DNA of 64,000 nucleotides from Oribacterium sp. WCC10 (GTDB lineage Bacteria; Bacillota; Clostridia; Lachnospirales; Lachnospiraceae). A program made the translations under genes and the position numbers. Location of the stretch: contig NZ_FOPH01000010.1 of NCBI RefSeq assembly GCF_900113415.1, positions 1 to 64,000 of the forward strand, read 5' to 3'. Numbering within the stretch: the first letter of the stretch is position 1; each line of letters begins with the position of its first letter. The notes below the pieces were generated by a model. That model did not search any database. It had not been told where the DNA came from and worked only from the letters and a program-made list of their open reading frames with translations. This document shows, one piece after another, positions 8,707 through 17,509 of this stretch.

Positions 8707-8798
8707 TCAGTATTTCATTACTATACTTTCCAATGTTTATATGCATGAGTAAGAACACTCTCTTATGCATTTCATATCTATAATTTCGGAGGACAATT

Positions 8799-9524
8799 AT
8801 GGCAACATATGACGTAGCAAATCTCGGTGATCTTCTTAAAAACAATGAATATCCCGGCCGAGGAATCGTGATTGGCAAGTCAGAGGATGGAAGATCCATC
8901 GCCATCGCATACTTCATCATGGGTCGTTCAGCGAACTCAAGAAACCGTGTATTCACAGAGGATGGTGACACAGTGACCATTTATCCTGCTGATTCCAGCA
9001 AGGTTGAGGATCCAAGCCTAATCATATACAGCCCGATAAGAAAGATAGGCGACAATCTCATTGTTACAAACGGTGACCAGACTGACACCATCTATGATTT
9101 CATGAAGGACGGCAATACCTTTGAGGAGGCTCTCGAGACAAGAGAGTTTGAGCCGGACGGTCCAAACTGGACTCCCAGAATCAGCGGTGTAGTTACCCTC
9201 GATGATTCAGAGAGCTACAAGATGTCCATCCTTAAGTCACAGGACGCTGACGGTACTGATTGTGCGAGATATACATTCTCATACAAGCTCCAGAATGGTC
9301 TCGGCCATTTCATTCACACCTACAAGGAGAATGGCAATCCTATCCCTACCTTCGAGGGTGAGCCAGAGCGCGTAGCCATCCCGAACACAGCAGAAGAGCT
9401 TAAGCAGCTTATCTGGAACAATCTTAACGAAGAGAACAAGATTTCTCTTTACGTTCGCTATATAGACATTACCGGCGGAAACATCGAGAACAAGCTGGTT
9501 AACAAGTTTGAAAAGATCAATTGA
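8799..9524 (+). CDS. purO: IMP cyclohydrolase, PurO-like family
   Basis: 241-residue protein resembling the stand-alone IMP cyclohydrolase family first known from archaeal PurO, which converts FAICAR to IMP. The N-terminal YPGRGIVIG and a GRSANSRNRVF segment match what I know of that family. It lies directly before a gene for the AICAR transformylase half-reaction, and no MGS-type IMP cyclohydrolase domain is present in the window, so the pair would replace bifunctional PurH. The start has a CGGAGGA site. The symbol follows the archaeal name; the family call is from memory. Confidence 0.85.
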   Translation: MATYDVANLGDLLKNNEYPGRGIVIGKSEDGRSIAIAYFIMGRSANSRNRVFTEDGDTVTIYPADSSKVEDPSLIIYSPIRKIGDNLIVTNGDQTDTIYDFMKDGNTFEEALETREFEPDGPNWTPRISGVVTLDDSESYKMSILKSQDADGTDCARYTFSYKLQNGLGHFIHTYKENGNPIPTFEGEPERVAIPNTAEELKQLIWNNLNEENKISLYVRYIDITGGNIENKLVNKFEKIN

Positions 9525-9597
9525 CAGCATCAAATCAGATTGGCATCTTTACGTCAGAATTAAATGATAAAACTTGAGTTTACAGAGGAGAACACCT

Positions 9598-10782
9598 ATG
9601 AAAGAATTTGAATTAAAGTATGGAATGAATCCAAATCAGAAGCCTGCAAAGATCTACATGCATGACGGATCAGAGCTTCCTATCGAAATCCTGAACGGTC
9701 GTCCCGGTTACATTAATTTCCTGGATGCTCTAAACAGCTGGCAGCTTGTTTCAGACCTTAAGGAAGCAACAGGTCATGTGGCTGCTGCATCTTTCAAGCA
9801 CGTTTCTCCTTCAGGTTCTGCCATAGGCAGAAAGCTTTCAGACAAGCTTAAGAAGGCCTGCTTCGTGGATGACATCGAGGGACTTGATGATTCACTTCTT
9901 GCATGTGCTTATGCCAGAGCCCGCGGTGTTGACAGAATGTCTTCCTACGGTGACTTCATCGCTCTTTCAGATATCTGCGATGCGACAACTGCAAGGATCA
10001 TTCATCGTGAGGTTTCCGACGGTGTTATCGCTCCGGGATACACAGATGAGGCCCTTGAGATTCTTAAGTCAAAGAAGAAGGGCGCTTATAATGTCATAAA
10101 GATCGATCCTTCATACAAGCCTGCTGCCGCAGAGCACAAGCAGGTATTCGGTGTGACCTTCGAACAGGGCAGAAATGACTACAAGGTTACGGATGAGGCA
10201 TTTGCAAATATCGTAACAAAGAATAAAGACATCCCTGAAGAAGCCCGTCTCAATATGACTATCGCCCTTATCACTCTTAAGTATACTCAGTCAAACTCAG
10301 TAGCTTATGCCGAGGATGGTCAAACCATAGGTGTCGGTGCCGGACAGCAGTCAAGAATCCACTGCACACGTCTCGCAGGCGACAAGGCTGACCACTGGCA
10401 TCTCCGTCAGAGTGACAGAGTTCTCGATCTTCCTTTCAAGGATGGTCTGAGAAGAGCTGATCGTGACAATGTTATCGACGTTTATCTCTCAGAGGAGTGT
10501 GATGATGTTCTCGCTGATGGCGCATGGCAGCAGTACTTCACTGAGCAGCCGGCACCTTTCACAAGAGCCGAGCAGAAGGCATATCTTTCTAAGCTCACAG
10601 GTACAGCTCTTGGTTCGGATGCATTCTTCCCGTTTGGCGACAATATCGAGCGTGCACGTAAGTCCGGTGTTTCCTATGTGGCTGAGCCGGGCGGATCTAT
10701 AAGAGATGATCATGTAATAGATACTGCGGATAAGTATGATATGGTGGTTTGCTTCACCGGTATGAGACTGTTCCATCATTGA
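9598..10782 (+). CDS. AICAR formyltransferase, stand-alone (PurH C-terminal domain type)
   Basis: 394-residue enzyme predicted to formylate AICAR with 10-formyl-THF. The AICARFT signature is visible: a Lys-His pair in ASFKHVSPSG, a SNSVAYAEDGQTIG segment and GQQSRIHCTRLAG. The N-terminal MGS/IMP cyclohydrolase domain of usual PurH (about 200 residues) is absent. The ATG at 9598 follows an AGAGGAG site; an in-frame upstream start at 9574 is less likely. It lies 73 bases after the PurO-like gene, its natural partner. Such split enzymes have been called PurH2 or PurV in comparative work. Confidence 0.9.
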   Translation: MKEFELKYGMNPNQKPAKIYMHDGSELPIEILNGRPGYINFLDALNSWQLVSDLKEATGHVAAASFKHVSPSGSAIGRKLSDKLKKACFVDDIEGLDDSLLACAYARARGVDRMSSYGDFIALSDICDATTARIIHREVSDGVIAPGYTDEALEILKSKKKGAYNVIKIDPSYKPAAAEHKQVFGVTFEQGRNDYKVTDEAFANIVTKNKDIPEEARLNMTIALITLKYTQSNSVAYAEDGQTIGVGAGQQSRIHCTRLAGDKADHWHLRQSDRVLDLPFKDGLRRADRDNVIDVYLSEECDDVLADGAWQQYFTEQPAPFTRAEQKAYLSKLTGTALGSDAFFPFGDNIERARKSGVSYVAEPGGSIRDDHVIDTADKYDMVVCFTGMRLFHH

Positions 10783-10796
10783 TTGTGAAATGGGCC

Positions 10797-10958
10797 GAGA
10801 AAATGCCCGGGCGGGCGCCGGCTCACTCGATTGATATCACATCCTGCTCGTCATGTTCGTACTGAACGCACTTTGATAAGTGCGTTCAGATACGTACATT
10901 TCTTCGCAGTCTGTGCTCTCAACTCGCAAGCCTTGGCTCCCATCCCGTACATTTTCTC
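10797..10958. repeat. Intergenic inverted-repeat element A (purH2-purN spacer)
   Basis: Outer arms GAGAAAATGCCCGGG (10797-10811) and CCCGTACATTTTCTC (10944-10958) pair across about 130 bases. A perfect 12-bp hairpin is nested inside (10862-10873 with 10878-10889, loop TGAT). The outer-arm core AGAAAATGC recurs in the next two spacers of the cluster. No gene is seen in the 10783-11027 spacer. Confidence 0.7.
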
Positions 10959-11027
10959 TCACACAGTTTATACCGATAATTCGGTAATAACTAACAACCT
11001 GATATTAAACGGAGAAGCAAAGTAATT

Positions 11028-11618
11028 ATGAATAATAAAACGAAAATTGCGGTGTTGGTCAGTGGCGGCGGTACTAATCTGCAGGCGCTGATTGATGCAG
11101 AGAAACGCGGGGAGATTCCTGACGGAGAGATTACCTTGGTGATTGGTTCAAGGCCCGGGATCTATGCTCTTGAGAGGGCTGAGAATGCAGGAATAAAGCA
11201 TGAGGTTGTTGAGAAGGATGAGGAGAGGCTTATAAGTGTTCTTGAAGACAACGGTATCGAGCTTATCATCCTTGCGGGATACCTTACTATTCTCAGTGAG
11301 AATTTCACAAAGAAGTATGCTGACAGAATCATTAACATTCATCCTTCACTTATCCCTAGTTTTTGCGGAAAGGGTATGTACGGGCTGAAGCCTCACGAGG
11401 CGGCTCTTGCAAGGGGTGTTAAGGTTACCGGCGCCACGGTTCATCTTGTTAATGAGATTCCCGATGGCGGACGTATCCTTCTTCAGAAGGCCGTAGACAT
11501 TGAGCCCGGTGATACTCCGGAGGTTCTTCAGAAGCGTGTTATGGAACAGGCTGAGTGGAAGCTGCTTCCGAAAGCCGCTGAGATGATGAGCCTGGAAATA
11601 CGGGAAGCGAAAGCATAA
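11028..11618 (+). CDS. purN: Phosphoribosylglycinamide formyltransferase
   Basis: 196-residue cytoplasmic GAR transformylase using 10-formyl-THF. The N-terminal LVSGGGTNLQAL motif, the catalytic Asn and His in INIHPS, and the Asp in HLVNEIPDGG are all present. The start ATG lies 13 bases after GGAG, longer than the 5-9 bases of its neighbours. It is separated from the preceding gene by inverted-repeat element A and from purD by element B. Confidence 0.96.
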   Translation: MNNKTKIAVLVSGGGTNLQALIDAEKRGEIPDGEITLVIGSRPGIYALERAENAGIKHEVVEKDEERLISVLEDNGIELIILAGYLTILSENFTKKYADRIINIHPSLIPSFCGKGMYGLKPHEAALARGVKVTGATVHLVNEIPDGGRILLQKAVDIEPGDTPEVLQKRVMEQAEWKLLPKAAEMMSLEIREAKA

Positions 11619-11641
11619 CCTCGATAATTTTTTAATGGGTC

Positions 11642-11683
11642 GAGAAAATGCCCGGGTGACACCCATCCCGGACATTTTTTCTC
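11642..11683 (+). repeat. Intergenic inverted-repeat element B (purN-purD spacer)
   Basis: GAGAAAATGCCCGGG (11642-11656) is identical to the left arm of element A and pairs with CCCGG-A-CATTTTTTCTC (11667-11683) over a ten-base loop. This compact copy with its T-run could act as an intrinsic terminator or attenuator within the pur cluster. Confidence 0.75.
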
Positions 11684-11769
11684 ACATTTCAAATACTGAA
11701 ATATAGTTTAGTAATTAATCATATACCTGTCGTGTCAAACAGACTCGTATATGTTTTCGGAGGTAAGTT

Positions 11770-13035
11770 ATGAAGATAGGTGTTGTAGGTGGCGGCGGTC
11801 GTGAGCACGCCATCATTAAGACATTAAAGAAGAATGCTTCTATCGAGAAGATTTATGCGATTCCGGGTAACGGAGGAATTGCAAAGGACGCCGAGTGCGT
11901 TCCTGATATAAAGGCTACCGATGTTGCTGCTGTTGTAAATTTCTGCAAGGATAAGGCTCTCGACTACGTGGTGGTTGCTCCGGATGATCCTCTTGTCGCG
12001 GGTACTGTTGATGCTCTCAAGGAGGCAGGCATACCTGCTTTCGGTCCTGAAGCAAAAGCTGCCATCATCGAAGGTTCAAAGGTTTTCTCCAAGAACCTCA
12101 TGAAGAAGTACAACATACCGACTGCTGCTTACGAGGTCTTTAATGACATCGAAAAGGCAGAAGAGTACGTTAAGACCTGTCCGATTCCTACAGTTATAAA
12201 GGCTGACGGTCTTGCGCTTGGTAAAGGTGTTATCATTGCAGAGACGCGCGAAGAGGCTCTCGATGGTATCAAGACCATCATGGAAGATAAGAAGTTCGGC
12301 GCTTCCGGTGATCAGATAGTTATCGAGGAATTCCTTGAGGGACCTGAGGTTTCTGTTCTCAGCTTCACAGACGGCAAGGTTGTGGTTCCCATGATCTCAT
12401 CCATGGATCACAAGCGTATCAACGACAACGACGAGGGGCTCAACACCGGCGGCATGGGTACCATAGCACCAAACCCATACTACACTGAAGATGTAGCAGC
12501 TGAGTGTATGGAAAAAATATTCAAGCCAACCATCGAGGCCATGAATAAAGAAGGACGAACATTTAAGGGTTGTCTCTACTTTGGTCTCATGATCACAAAA
12601 GATGGTCCCAAGGTCATCGAATACAACTGCCGTTTCGGAGATCCCGAAACTCAGGTTGTACTTCCGCTTCTTGATTCAGATCTCCTCACCATCATGCAGG
12701 CTACAACAGACGGTACGCTTGCAGAAACTGAGGTTAAATGGAAGAAAGGCTCTGCCTGCTGCATCGTTGAGGCATCCGGCGGATATCCTCTTTCCTACAA
12801 GTCAGGCTATGAGATCACCGGTGTGGATGAAGTTGATAATGTCTATGTTGCAGGCGCCGATCTCAAGGACGGAAAGCTCTACACCCACGGCGGAAGAGTC
12901 CTCGGAGTGGTTGAGACAGCACCTACCCTTAAGGAAGCCATTGATAAGGCATACGAGAGTGCATCAAAGGTTACATTCCAGGATATGCACATGAGAAAAG
13001 ATATAGGCCAGCGAGCACTCAAAGCACTTCAATAA
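11770..13035 (+). CDS. purD: Phosphoribosylamine-glycine ligase
   Basis: 421-residue ATP-grasp enzyme making GAR from phosphoribosylamine and glycine. It opens with KIGVVGGGGREHAI, the PurD N-terminal motif, and has the ATP-grasp region with KADGLALGKGV, the NTGGMG loop and the metal-binding RFGDPETQ. The start ATG has a CGGAGGT site. It lies between elements B and C in the purine cluster. Confidence 0.97.
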   Translation: MKIGVVGGGGREHAIIKTLKKNASIEKIYAIPGNGGIAKDAECVPDIKATDVAAVVNFCKDKALDYVVVAPDDPLVAGTVDALKEAGIPAFGPEAKAAIIEGSKVFSKNLMKKYNIPTAAYEVFNDIEKAEEYVKTCPIPTVIKADGLALGKGVIIAETREEALDGIKTIMEDKKFGASGDQIVIEEFLEGPEVSVLSFTDGKVVVPMISSMDHKRINDNDEGLNTGGMGTIAPNPYYTEDVAAECMEKIFKPTIEAMNKEGRTFKGCLYFGLMITKDGPKVIEYNCRFGDPETQVVLPLLDSDLLTIMQATTDGTLAETEVKWKKGSACCIVEASGGYPLSYKSGYEITGVDEVDNVYVAGADLKDGKLYTHGGRVLGVVETAPTLKEAIDKAYESASKVTFQDMHMRKDIGQRALKALQ

Positions 13036-13071
13036 CAGTGATTTTTTATATTGATAGAATGAAATAACCGA

Positions 13072-13261
13072 AGAAAATGCGAGGGATATATGCCAAGGCT
13101 TGCGAGATTTATCAGCGTTTCGTAAGAAATGCTGATGCCACCAGCCGGCGAGGCTGTTTCGGCGTAAGCCGAAATCAACCGAAAATGCCTGCGCGTAGCG
13201 CATTTAAATGGCATTTTCTCATTGTATCTCGTGAGCCGGCGCATGCGCTCGAGCATTTTCT
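13072..13261. repeat. Cloverleaf-like inverted-repeat element C (purD-purL spacer)
   Basis: Outer arms AGAAAATGC (13072-13080) and GCATTTTCT (13253-13261) enclose a second helix CGAGAT/ATCTCG (13103-13108, 13226-13231) and then three hairpins: 13112-13135 and 13157-13174, both with a GTAA loop, and a two-part arm at 13181-13218 (GAAAATGCC/GGCATTTTC enclosing TGCGC-GTA-GCGCA). The arm core is shared with elements A and B. It fills most of the spacer and resembles a branched RNA or a mobile hairpin element. Confidence 0.7.
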
Positions 13262-13293
13262 GACCGGAATACAATACTGATAAGGAGAAACCA

Positions 13294-16200
13294 ATGGTAA
13301 ATCGAGTTTATGTTGAGAAAAAGGAAGGTCTTCGTCACGAGGCACAGGGGCTTCGTCATGACATCCGTCACATACTTCTCATTAAGAACCTTACAGACGT
13401 ACGTCTTTTAAATCGTTACGATGTTGAGGGACTGGATAAAGAAACATTTGAAAAAGCTACACAGCTCATCCTGAGTGAGCCGCAGCTTGATAATGTCTAC
13501 GCAGAACTTCCTGAACACAAGGATGCATATGTATTTGCAGTAGAGTTCCTTCCCGGACAGTTCGATCAGCGTGCAGATTCAGCAGCTCAGTGTATCCAGA
13601 TCCTTACAACAGGAGACCGTCCTAAGGTTCGTTCCGCAAAGGTATATCTCCTTTACGGTGATCTCACAGAGCAGGAGATATCCGATATCAAGAAGTACGT
13701 TATCAACCCTGTAGAAGCAAGAGAGGCTTCCCTCGATACCTTTGATACTCTGGATGTTAAGTACGATATCCCTACAGAGGTAGATACTCTGAAGGGCTTC
13801 ATTCAGGCTTCAGAGGATGATCTTCAGGCAATATTAAAGGATATGGGTCTTGCCATGGATCTTGACGATCTCAAGTTCTGTCAGAATTACTTCAAGAGCG
13901 AGGATCGTGATCCATCCATCACAGAAATCCGTATGATCGATACCTACTGGTCAGATCATTGCCGTCATACAACCTTCCTCACAACCATCGATGATGTTTC
14001 CTTTGAAGACGAGCAGCTTAAAGCTTCCTGGGATCGTTACATCAGTTCCCGCAAGGACCTTAACCGTACAAAGCCGATCAACCTTATGGATATAGGAACT
14101 CTTGCGGCAAAGGTTCTCAAGAAGGAAGGTAAGCTTTCAAAGCTTGATGAGTCAGAGGAGATCAACGCCTGCACAGTTAAGATAAAGGTGACGGTTGACG
14201 GAGAATCTCAGGACTGGCTTCTTCTTTTCAAGAACGAGACTCACAACCATCCTACCGAAATCGAGCCTTTCGGTGGTGCCGCAACATGTATCGGCGGCGC
14301 TATCCGTGATCCTCTTTCAGGAAGATCCTATGTATATCAGGCAATGCGTGTGACCGGTGCTGCCGATCCGACAGTTTCTGTTAAGGACACCATGACAGGA
14401 AAGCTTCCTCAGCGAAAGCTTGTTACCACAGCTGCCGACGGATACTCAAGCTACGGTAACCAGATAGGTCTTGCAACAGGTCTCGTTGATGAGCTTTATC
14501 ATCCGGGCTATGCTGCAAAGCGCATGGAGATCGGTGCAGTCGTTGCTGCCGCTCCTGCTGAAAATGTTCGCCGCGAAGTGCCTGCTGCCGGGGATGTAGT
14601 CATTCTCCTGGGCGGACGTACAGGTCGTGATGGTATCGGCGGTGCAACAGGTTCTTCCAAGTCACATAATGTTGAGTCTCTTGAGAAGGATGGCGCAGAG
14701 GTTCAGAAGGGTAATGCTCCCGAAGAGCGTAAGCTTCAGCGTCTTTTCCGTAATGCAGAGGCTTCAAGGCTTATCAAGCGCTGCAACGATTTCGGTGCCG
14801 GCGGAGTTTCCGTTGCCATCGGCGAGCTGGCTGACGGTCTTGACATTGACCTCAACAGGGTTCCAAAGAAGTACGAAGGTCTCGACGGAACAGAGCTTGC
14901 CATCTCAGAGTCACAGGAGAGAATGGCTGTAGTTGTTGAACAAAAGGATATGAACCGTTTCATGGAACTCGCTCATGAGGAGAACCTTGAGGCTACACAT
15001 GTGGCTACAGTAACAGATACAAACAGACTTATCGCACACTGGAACGGCAAAGACATTATCAATCTGTCACGTGACTTCCTTAACTCAAACGGAGCAGAGA
15101 AGCACATCACAGTAAAAACTTCTGCCGGCGAAAGCATTTACCGCGAGGTCAAGGGCAGCTTCAGTGAGAACATGACAGCTCTTTCAGAGGATCTCAATGT
15201 CTGCTCAAAGAGAGGTCTCAGTGAGCGTTTCGACTCCACCATCGGTGCCGGAACAGTACTTATGCCATTCGGCGGAAAGAATCAGCGCACACCTATCCAG
15301 GCTATGGCTGCCAAGATTTCCGTTGAGAAGGGTCACACAGATGACACTTCCGTTATGGCTTACGGCTACAATCCTTTCATCACAGAGAAGAACTGCTACA
15401 AGGGTGCATATCTTGCAGTAGTTGAGTCTGCGGCAAAGCTTATCGCAACAGGTGCAGGCTTCGAGGACACTTACCTTACTTTCCAGGAGTATTTCGGAAA
15501 GCCTGGTCACGACAGCGCACGTTGGGGCCAGCCTCTTGAGGCGCTTCTCGGTGCCTTTGACGCACAGCTTGACCTCGGAATCGCTGCCATCGGCGGCAAG
15601 GATTCTATGTCCGGAACCTTCGAGAAACTGGATGTTCCTCCAACCCTTGTTTCCTTCGCCATCACAACAGAGGATGCGAAGTACATCACAAGCCCTGAGT
15701 TTAAGGGAGCAAACCACAAGGTACTGTGGCTTAAGCCCGAGTACAGAAATGAGCTGCCCGCAAAGGAGAGTCTCCTTACACTTTTCGACTACGTTCATAA
15801 GCTCGTGACAGATGGAAAGCTTGCTTCTATTTACACACCGACTTACGGCGGAGCAGCAGAGGCAGTTCTCAAGCAGTGCATGGGTAATGATTTTGGCTTC
15901 GCATTTGCCGGAAGCCTTTCAGTTCAGGATATCTTCGGATATCAGTATGGAAGCTTCATCCTCGAGCTTAATGACAGAGCAACTCTTGATGAGATTTACG
16001 CAGCCTCAGAGCTTAAGGATAAGGGCATCATCATCGCTGACCTTGGTGAGACAACAGAGGATGCAGAGATCCGTTACAATGACGAGGTTCTGAAGCTTTC
16101 AGATCTTTGTGAAGCTTACGAGGATAAGCTTGAGAAGGTATTTAAGTGCAACATGAACCTTGATAAGGATGCATCGCCGGAAGAGTCTGATGTTACAATA

Positions 16201-17046
16201 GCCGATTACTCCGAGGAGAACTGGGTGGCACCGGCTGTACAGGTTGCAAAGCCAAAGGTTCTTATCCCTGTATTCCCGGGTAACAACTGTGAATACGATT
16301 CAGCAAAGGCTATGGCTGATGCAGGTCTTGAGCCTGAGATAGTTGTAGTCAGAAATATGACAAAGCAGGATATCGCAGAGTCTGTCACTGAGGTTGCAAA
16401 GCACATCGAAGAGTCACAGCTTATCTTTATCCCGGGCGGTTTCTCAGGTGGAGATGAGCCGGATGGTTCAGCCAAATTCATTACCTCTTTCTTCAGAAAT
16501 GAGGCAGTTAAGACAGCAACCATGGATATGCTCACAAAGCGTGATGGTCTCATGCTTGGTATCTGTAACGGTTTCCAGGCACTTATAAAGCTTGGTCTTG
16601 TACCGTTTGGTGAGATAAGAGATACAGATGAACATTGCCCGACTCTCACCTTCAACACCATCAGCCGTCACCAGTCAAAGATTGTTAATATAAGAGTCGC
16701 TTCCAATATGTCTCCATGGCTTGCAGATTCCGAGCCGGGCGAAATCTACAGTGTGCCGGTTTCACACGGTGAGGGACGTTTCATCTGCGAACCTGAACTT
16801 TTCAAGAAACTTGTTGAGAACGGTCAGATTGCAACTCAGTATGTGGATCTCAATGGTCACCCGACTATGGATATCCAGTTCAATCCTAACGGTTCCTACT
16901 ATGCGGTTGAGGGTATCACTTCACCGGATGGAAGAGTACTTGGTAAGATGGGACATGCCGAGAGATGGGGTCACAGCCTCTACAAGAATGTTCCGGGTAA
17001 TTACGATATGGGACTTTTCAAGGCAGCAAAGGAATACTTCGAATAA
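13294..17046 (+). CDS. purL: Phosphoribosylformylglycinamidine synthase, large single-chain type
   Basis: 1250-residue enzyme that converts FGAR to FGAM with glutamine and ATP. Length and order match the large PurL that fuses synthetase and amidotransferase: an N-terminal PurS-like part, ATP-binding ETHNHPTEIEPF near residue 315, a central GGKDSMSG, and a C-terminal glutaminase with PVFPGNNCE, the nucleophile Cys in LGICNGFQ near residue 1089, SHGEGRF and GHAERWGH. PurQ and PurS are therefore not needed as separate genes. The start ATG has a TAAGGAG site. It is the last gene of the cluster. Confidence 0.97.
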   Translation: MVNRVYVEKKEGLRHEAQGLRHDIRHILLIKNLTDVRLLNRYDVEGLDKETFEKATQLILSEPQLDNVYAELPEHKDAYVFAVEFLPGQFDQRADSAAQCIQILTTGDRPKVRSAKVYLLYGDLTEQEISDIKKYVINPVEAREASLDTFDTLDVKYDIPTEVDTLKGFIQASEDDLQAILKDMGLAMDLDDLKFCQNYFKSEDRDPSITEIRMIDTYWSDHCRHTTFLTTIDDVSFEDEQLKASWDRYISSRKDLNRTKPINLMDIGTLAAKVLKKEGKLSKLDESEEINACTVKIKVTVDGESQDWLLLFKNETHNHPTEIEPFGGAATCIGGAIRDPLSGRSYVYQAMRVTGAADPTVSVKDTMTGKLPQRKLVTTAADGYSSYGNQIGLATGLVDELYHPGYAAKRMEIGAVVAAAPAENVRREVPAAGDVVILLGGRTGRDGIGGATGSSKSHNVESLEKDGAEVQKGNAPEERKLQRLFRNAEASRLIKRCNDFGAGGVSVAIGELADGLDIDLNRVPKKYEGLDGTELAISESQERMAVVVEQKDMNRFMELAHEENLEATHVATVTDTNRLIAHWNGKDIINLSRDFLNSNGAEKHITVKTSAGESIYREVKGSFSENMTALSEDLNVCSKRGLSERFDSTIGAGTVLMPFGGKNQRTPIQAMAAKISVEKGHTDDTSVMAYGYNPFITEKNCYKGAYLAVVESAAKLIATGAGFEDTYLTFQEYFGKPGHDSARWGQPLEALLGAFDAQLDLGIAAIGGKDSMSGTFEKLDVPPTLVSFAITTEDAKYITSPEFKGANHKVLWLKPEYRNELPAKESLLTLFDYVHKLVTDGKLASIYTPTYGGAAEAVLKQCMGNDFGFAFAGSLSVQDIFGYQYGSFILELNDRATLDEIYAASELKDKGIIIADLGETTEDAEIRYNDEVLKLSDLCEAYEDKLEKVFKCNMNLDKDASPEESDVTIADYSEENWVAPAVQVAKPKVLIPVFPGNNCEYDSAKAMADAGLEPEIVVVRNMTKQDIAESVTEVAKHIEESQLIFIPGGFSGGDEPDGSAKFITSFFRNEAVKTATMDMLTKRDGLMLGICNGFQALIKLGLVPFGEIRDTDEHCPTLTFNTISRHQSKIVNIRVASNMSPWLADSEPGEIYSVPVSHGEGRFICEPELFKKLVENGQIATQYVDLNGHPTMDIQFNPNGSYYAVEGITSPDGRVLGKMGHAERWGHSLYKNVPGNYDMGLFKAAKEYFE

Positions 17047-17053
17047 TTATTGT

Positions 17054-17084
17054 ATCCTCTCCACTTGTGTGGAGAGGATTTTTA
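17054..17084 (+). terminator. Terminator of the purine cluster
   Basis: A perfect 11-bp stem, ATCCTCTCCAC at 17054-17064 and GTGGAGAGGAT at 17069-17079, with loop TTGT and a T-run, seven bases after the purL stop. Confidence 0.93.
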
Positions 17085-17258
17085 TTATGTGAGCCAAGGG
17101 ACAAAGGCCTATCCCAAAGAGCACGAAGTGGAGCGTAAACTCCATGGAAGTGCGGAATGTGGGAGACGAGTGAGAGTGTGAAGCACGAAACTCCTCTATT
17201 TTACTCATTTGTCGGGAGACTCATTATGTGAATCCGCCAACTTGACCCCTCAAAGGTA

Positions 17259-17286
17259 TTGCATTAATTAAATTTATTGATATAAT
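17259..17286 (+). promoter_or_regulatory. Promoter upstream of the hemolysin III gene
   Basis: TTGCAT (17259-17264), a 16-base spacer and TATAAT (17281-17286) with an extended -10 TG two bases upstream. The transcript would carry repeat R1a in its 5' leader. The stretch 17085-17258 holds nothing that I recognise. Confidence 0.7.
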
Positions 17287-17343
17287 TAGATGTAGTTTTG
17301 ATTACTACATACGGTTGGATCGATGCGGATGTGCGTTATGCTA

Positions 17344-17465
17344 AGTGAACGCTGATTAAAGCGTTTCACTGGCCGGATTTTCGATGCGAGGCATCAATTT
17401 CCATAATAAATCCGTGCCCCGACGCCGGAGGCTCTATGGAAACACTGATTAATCAGTGTTCCTCC
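17344..17465 (+). repeat. Structured intergenic repeat R1, copy a
   Basis: About 122 bases that match 49500-49624 base for base over most of their length. It folds into hairpins: AGTGAACGC with GCGTTTCACT, GATGC-GAG-GCATC, and the palindromic AACACTGATTAATCAGTGTT. The first hairpin differs from copy b at both arms in a compensating way. It lies in the leader of the hemolysin III gene. Confidence 0.8.
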
Positions 17466-17509
17466 AGAAATAACCGCTTAACCCTGCAATACTTATGAGG
17501 AGGTACATT

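Noticed and set aside
10831-11025. 64-codon open frame in the spacer before purN
   Set aside because: It lies across the nested hairpins of element A, has no ribosome site and no family-like features.
15205-15798. 197-codon minus-strand open frame inside purL
   Set aside because: It is fully antisense to the conserved middle of PurL and is a shadow of its codon usage.
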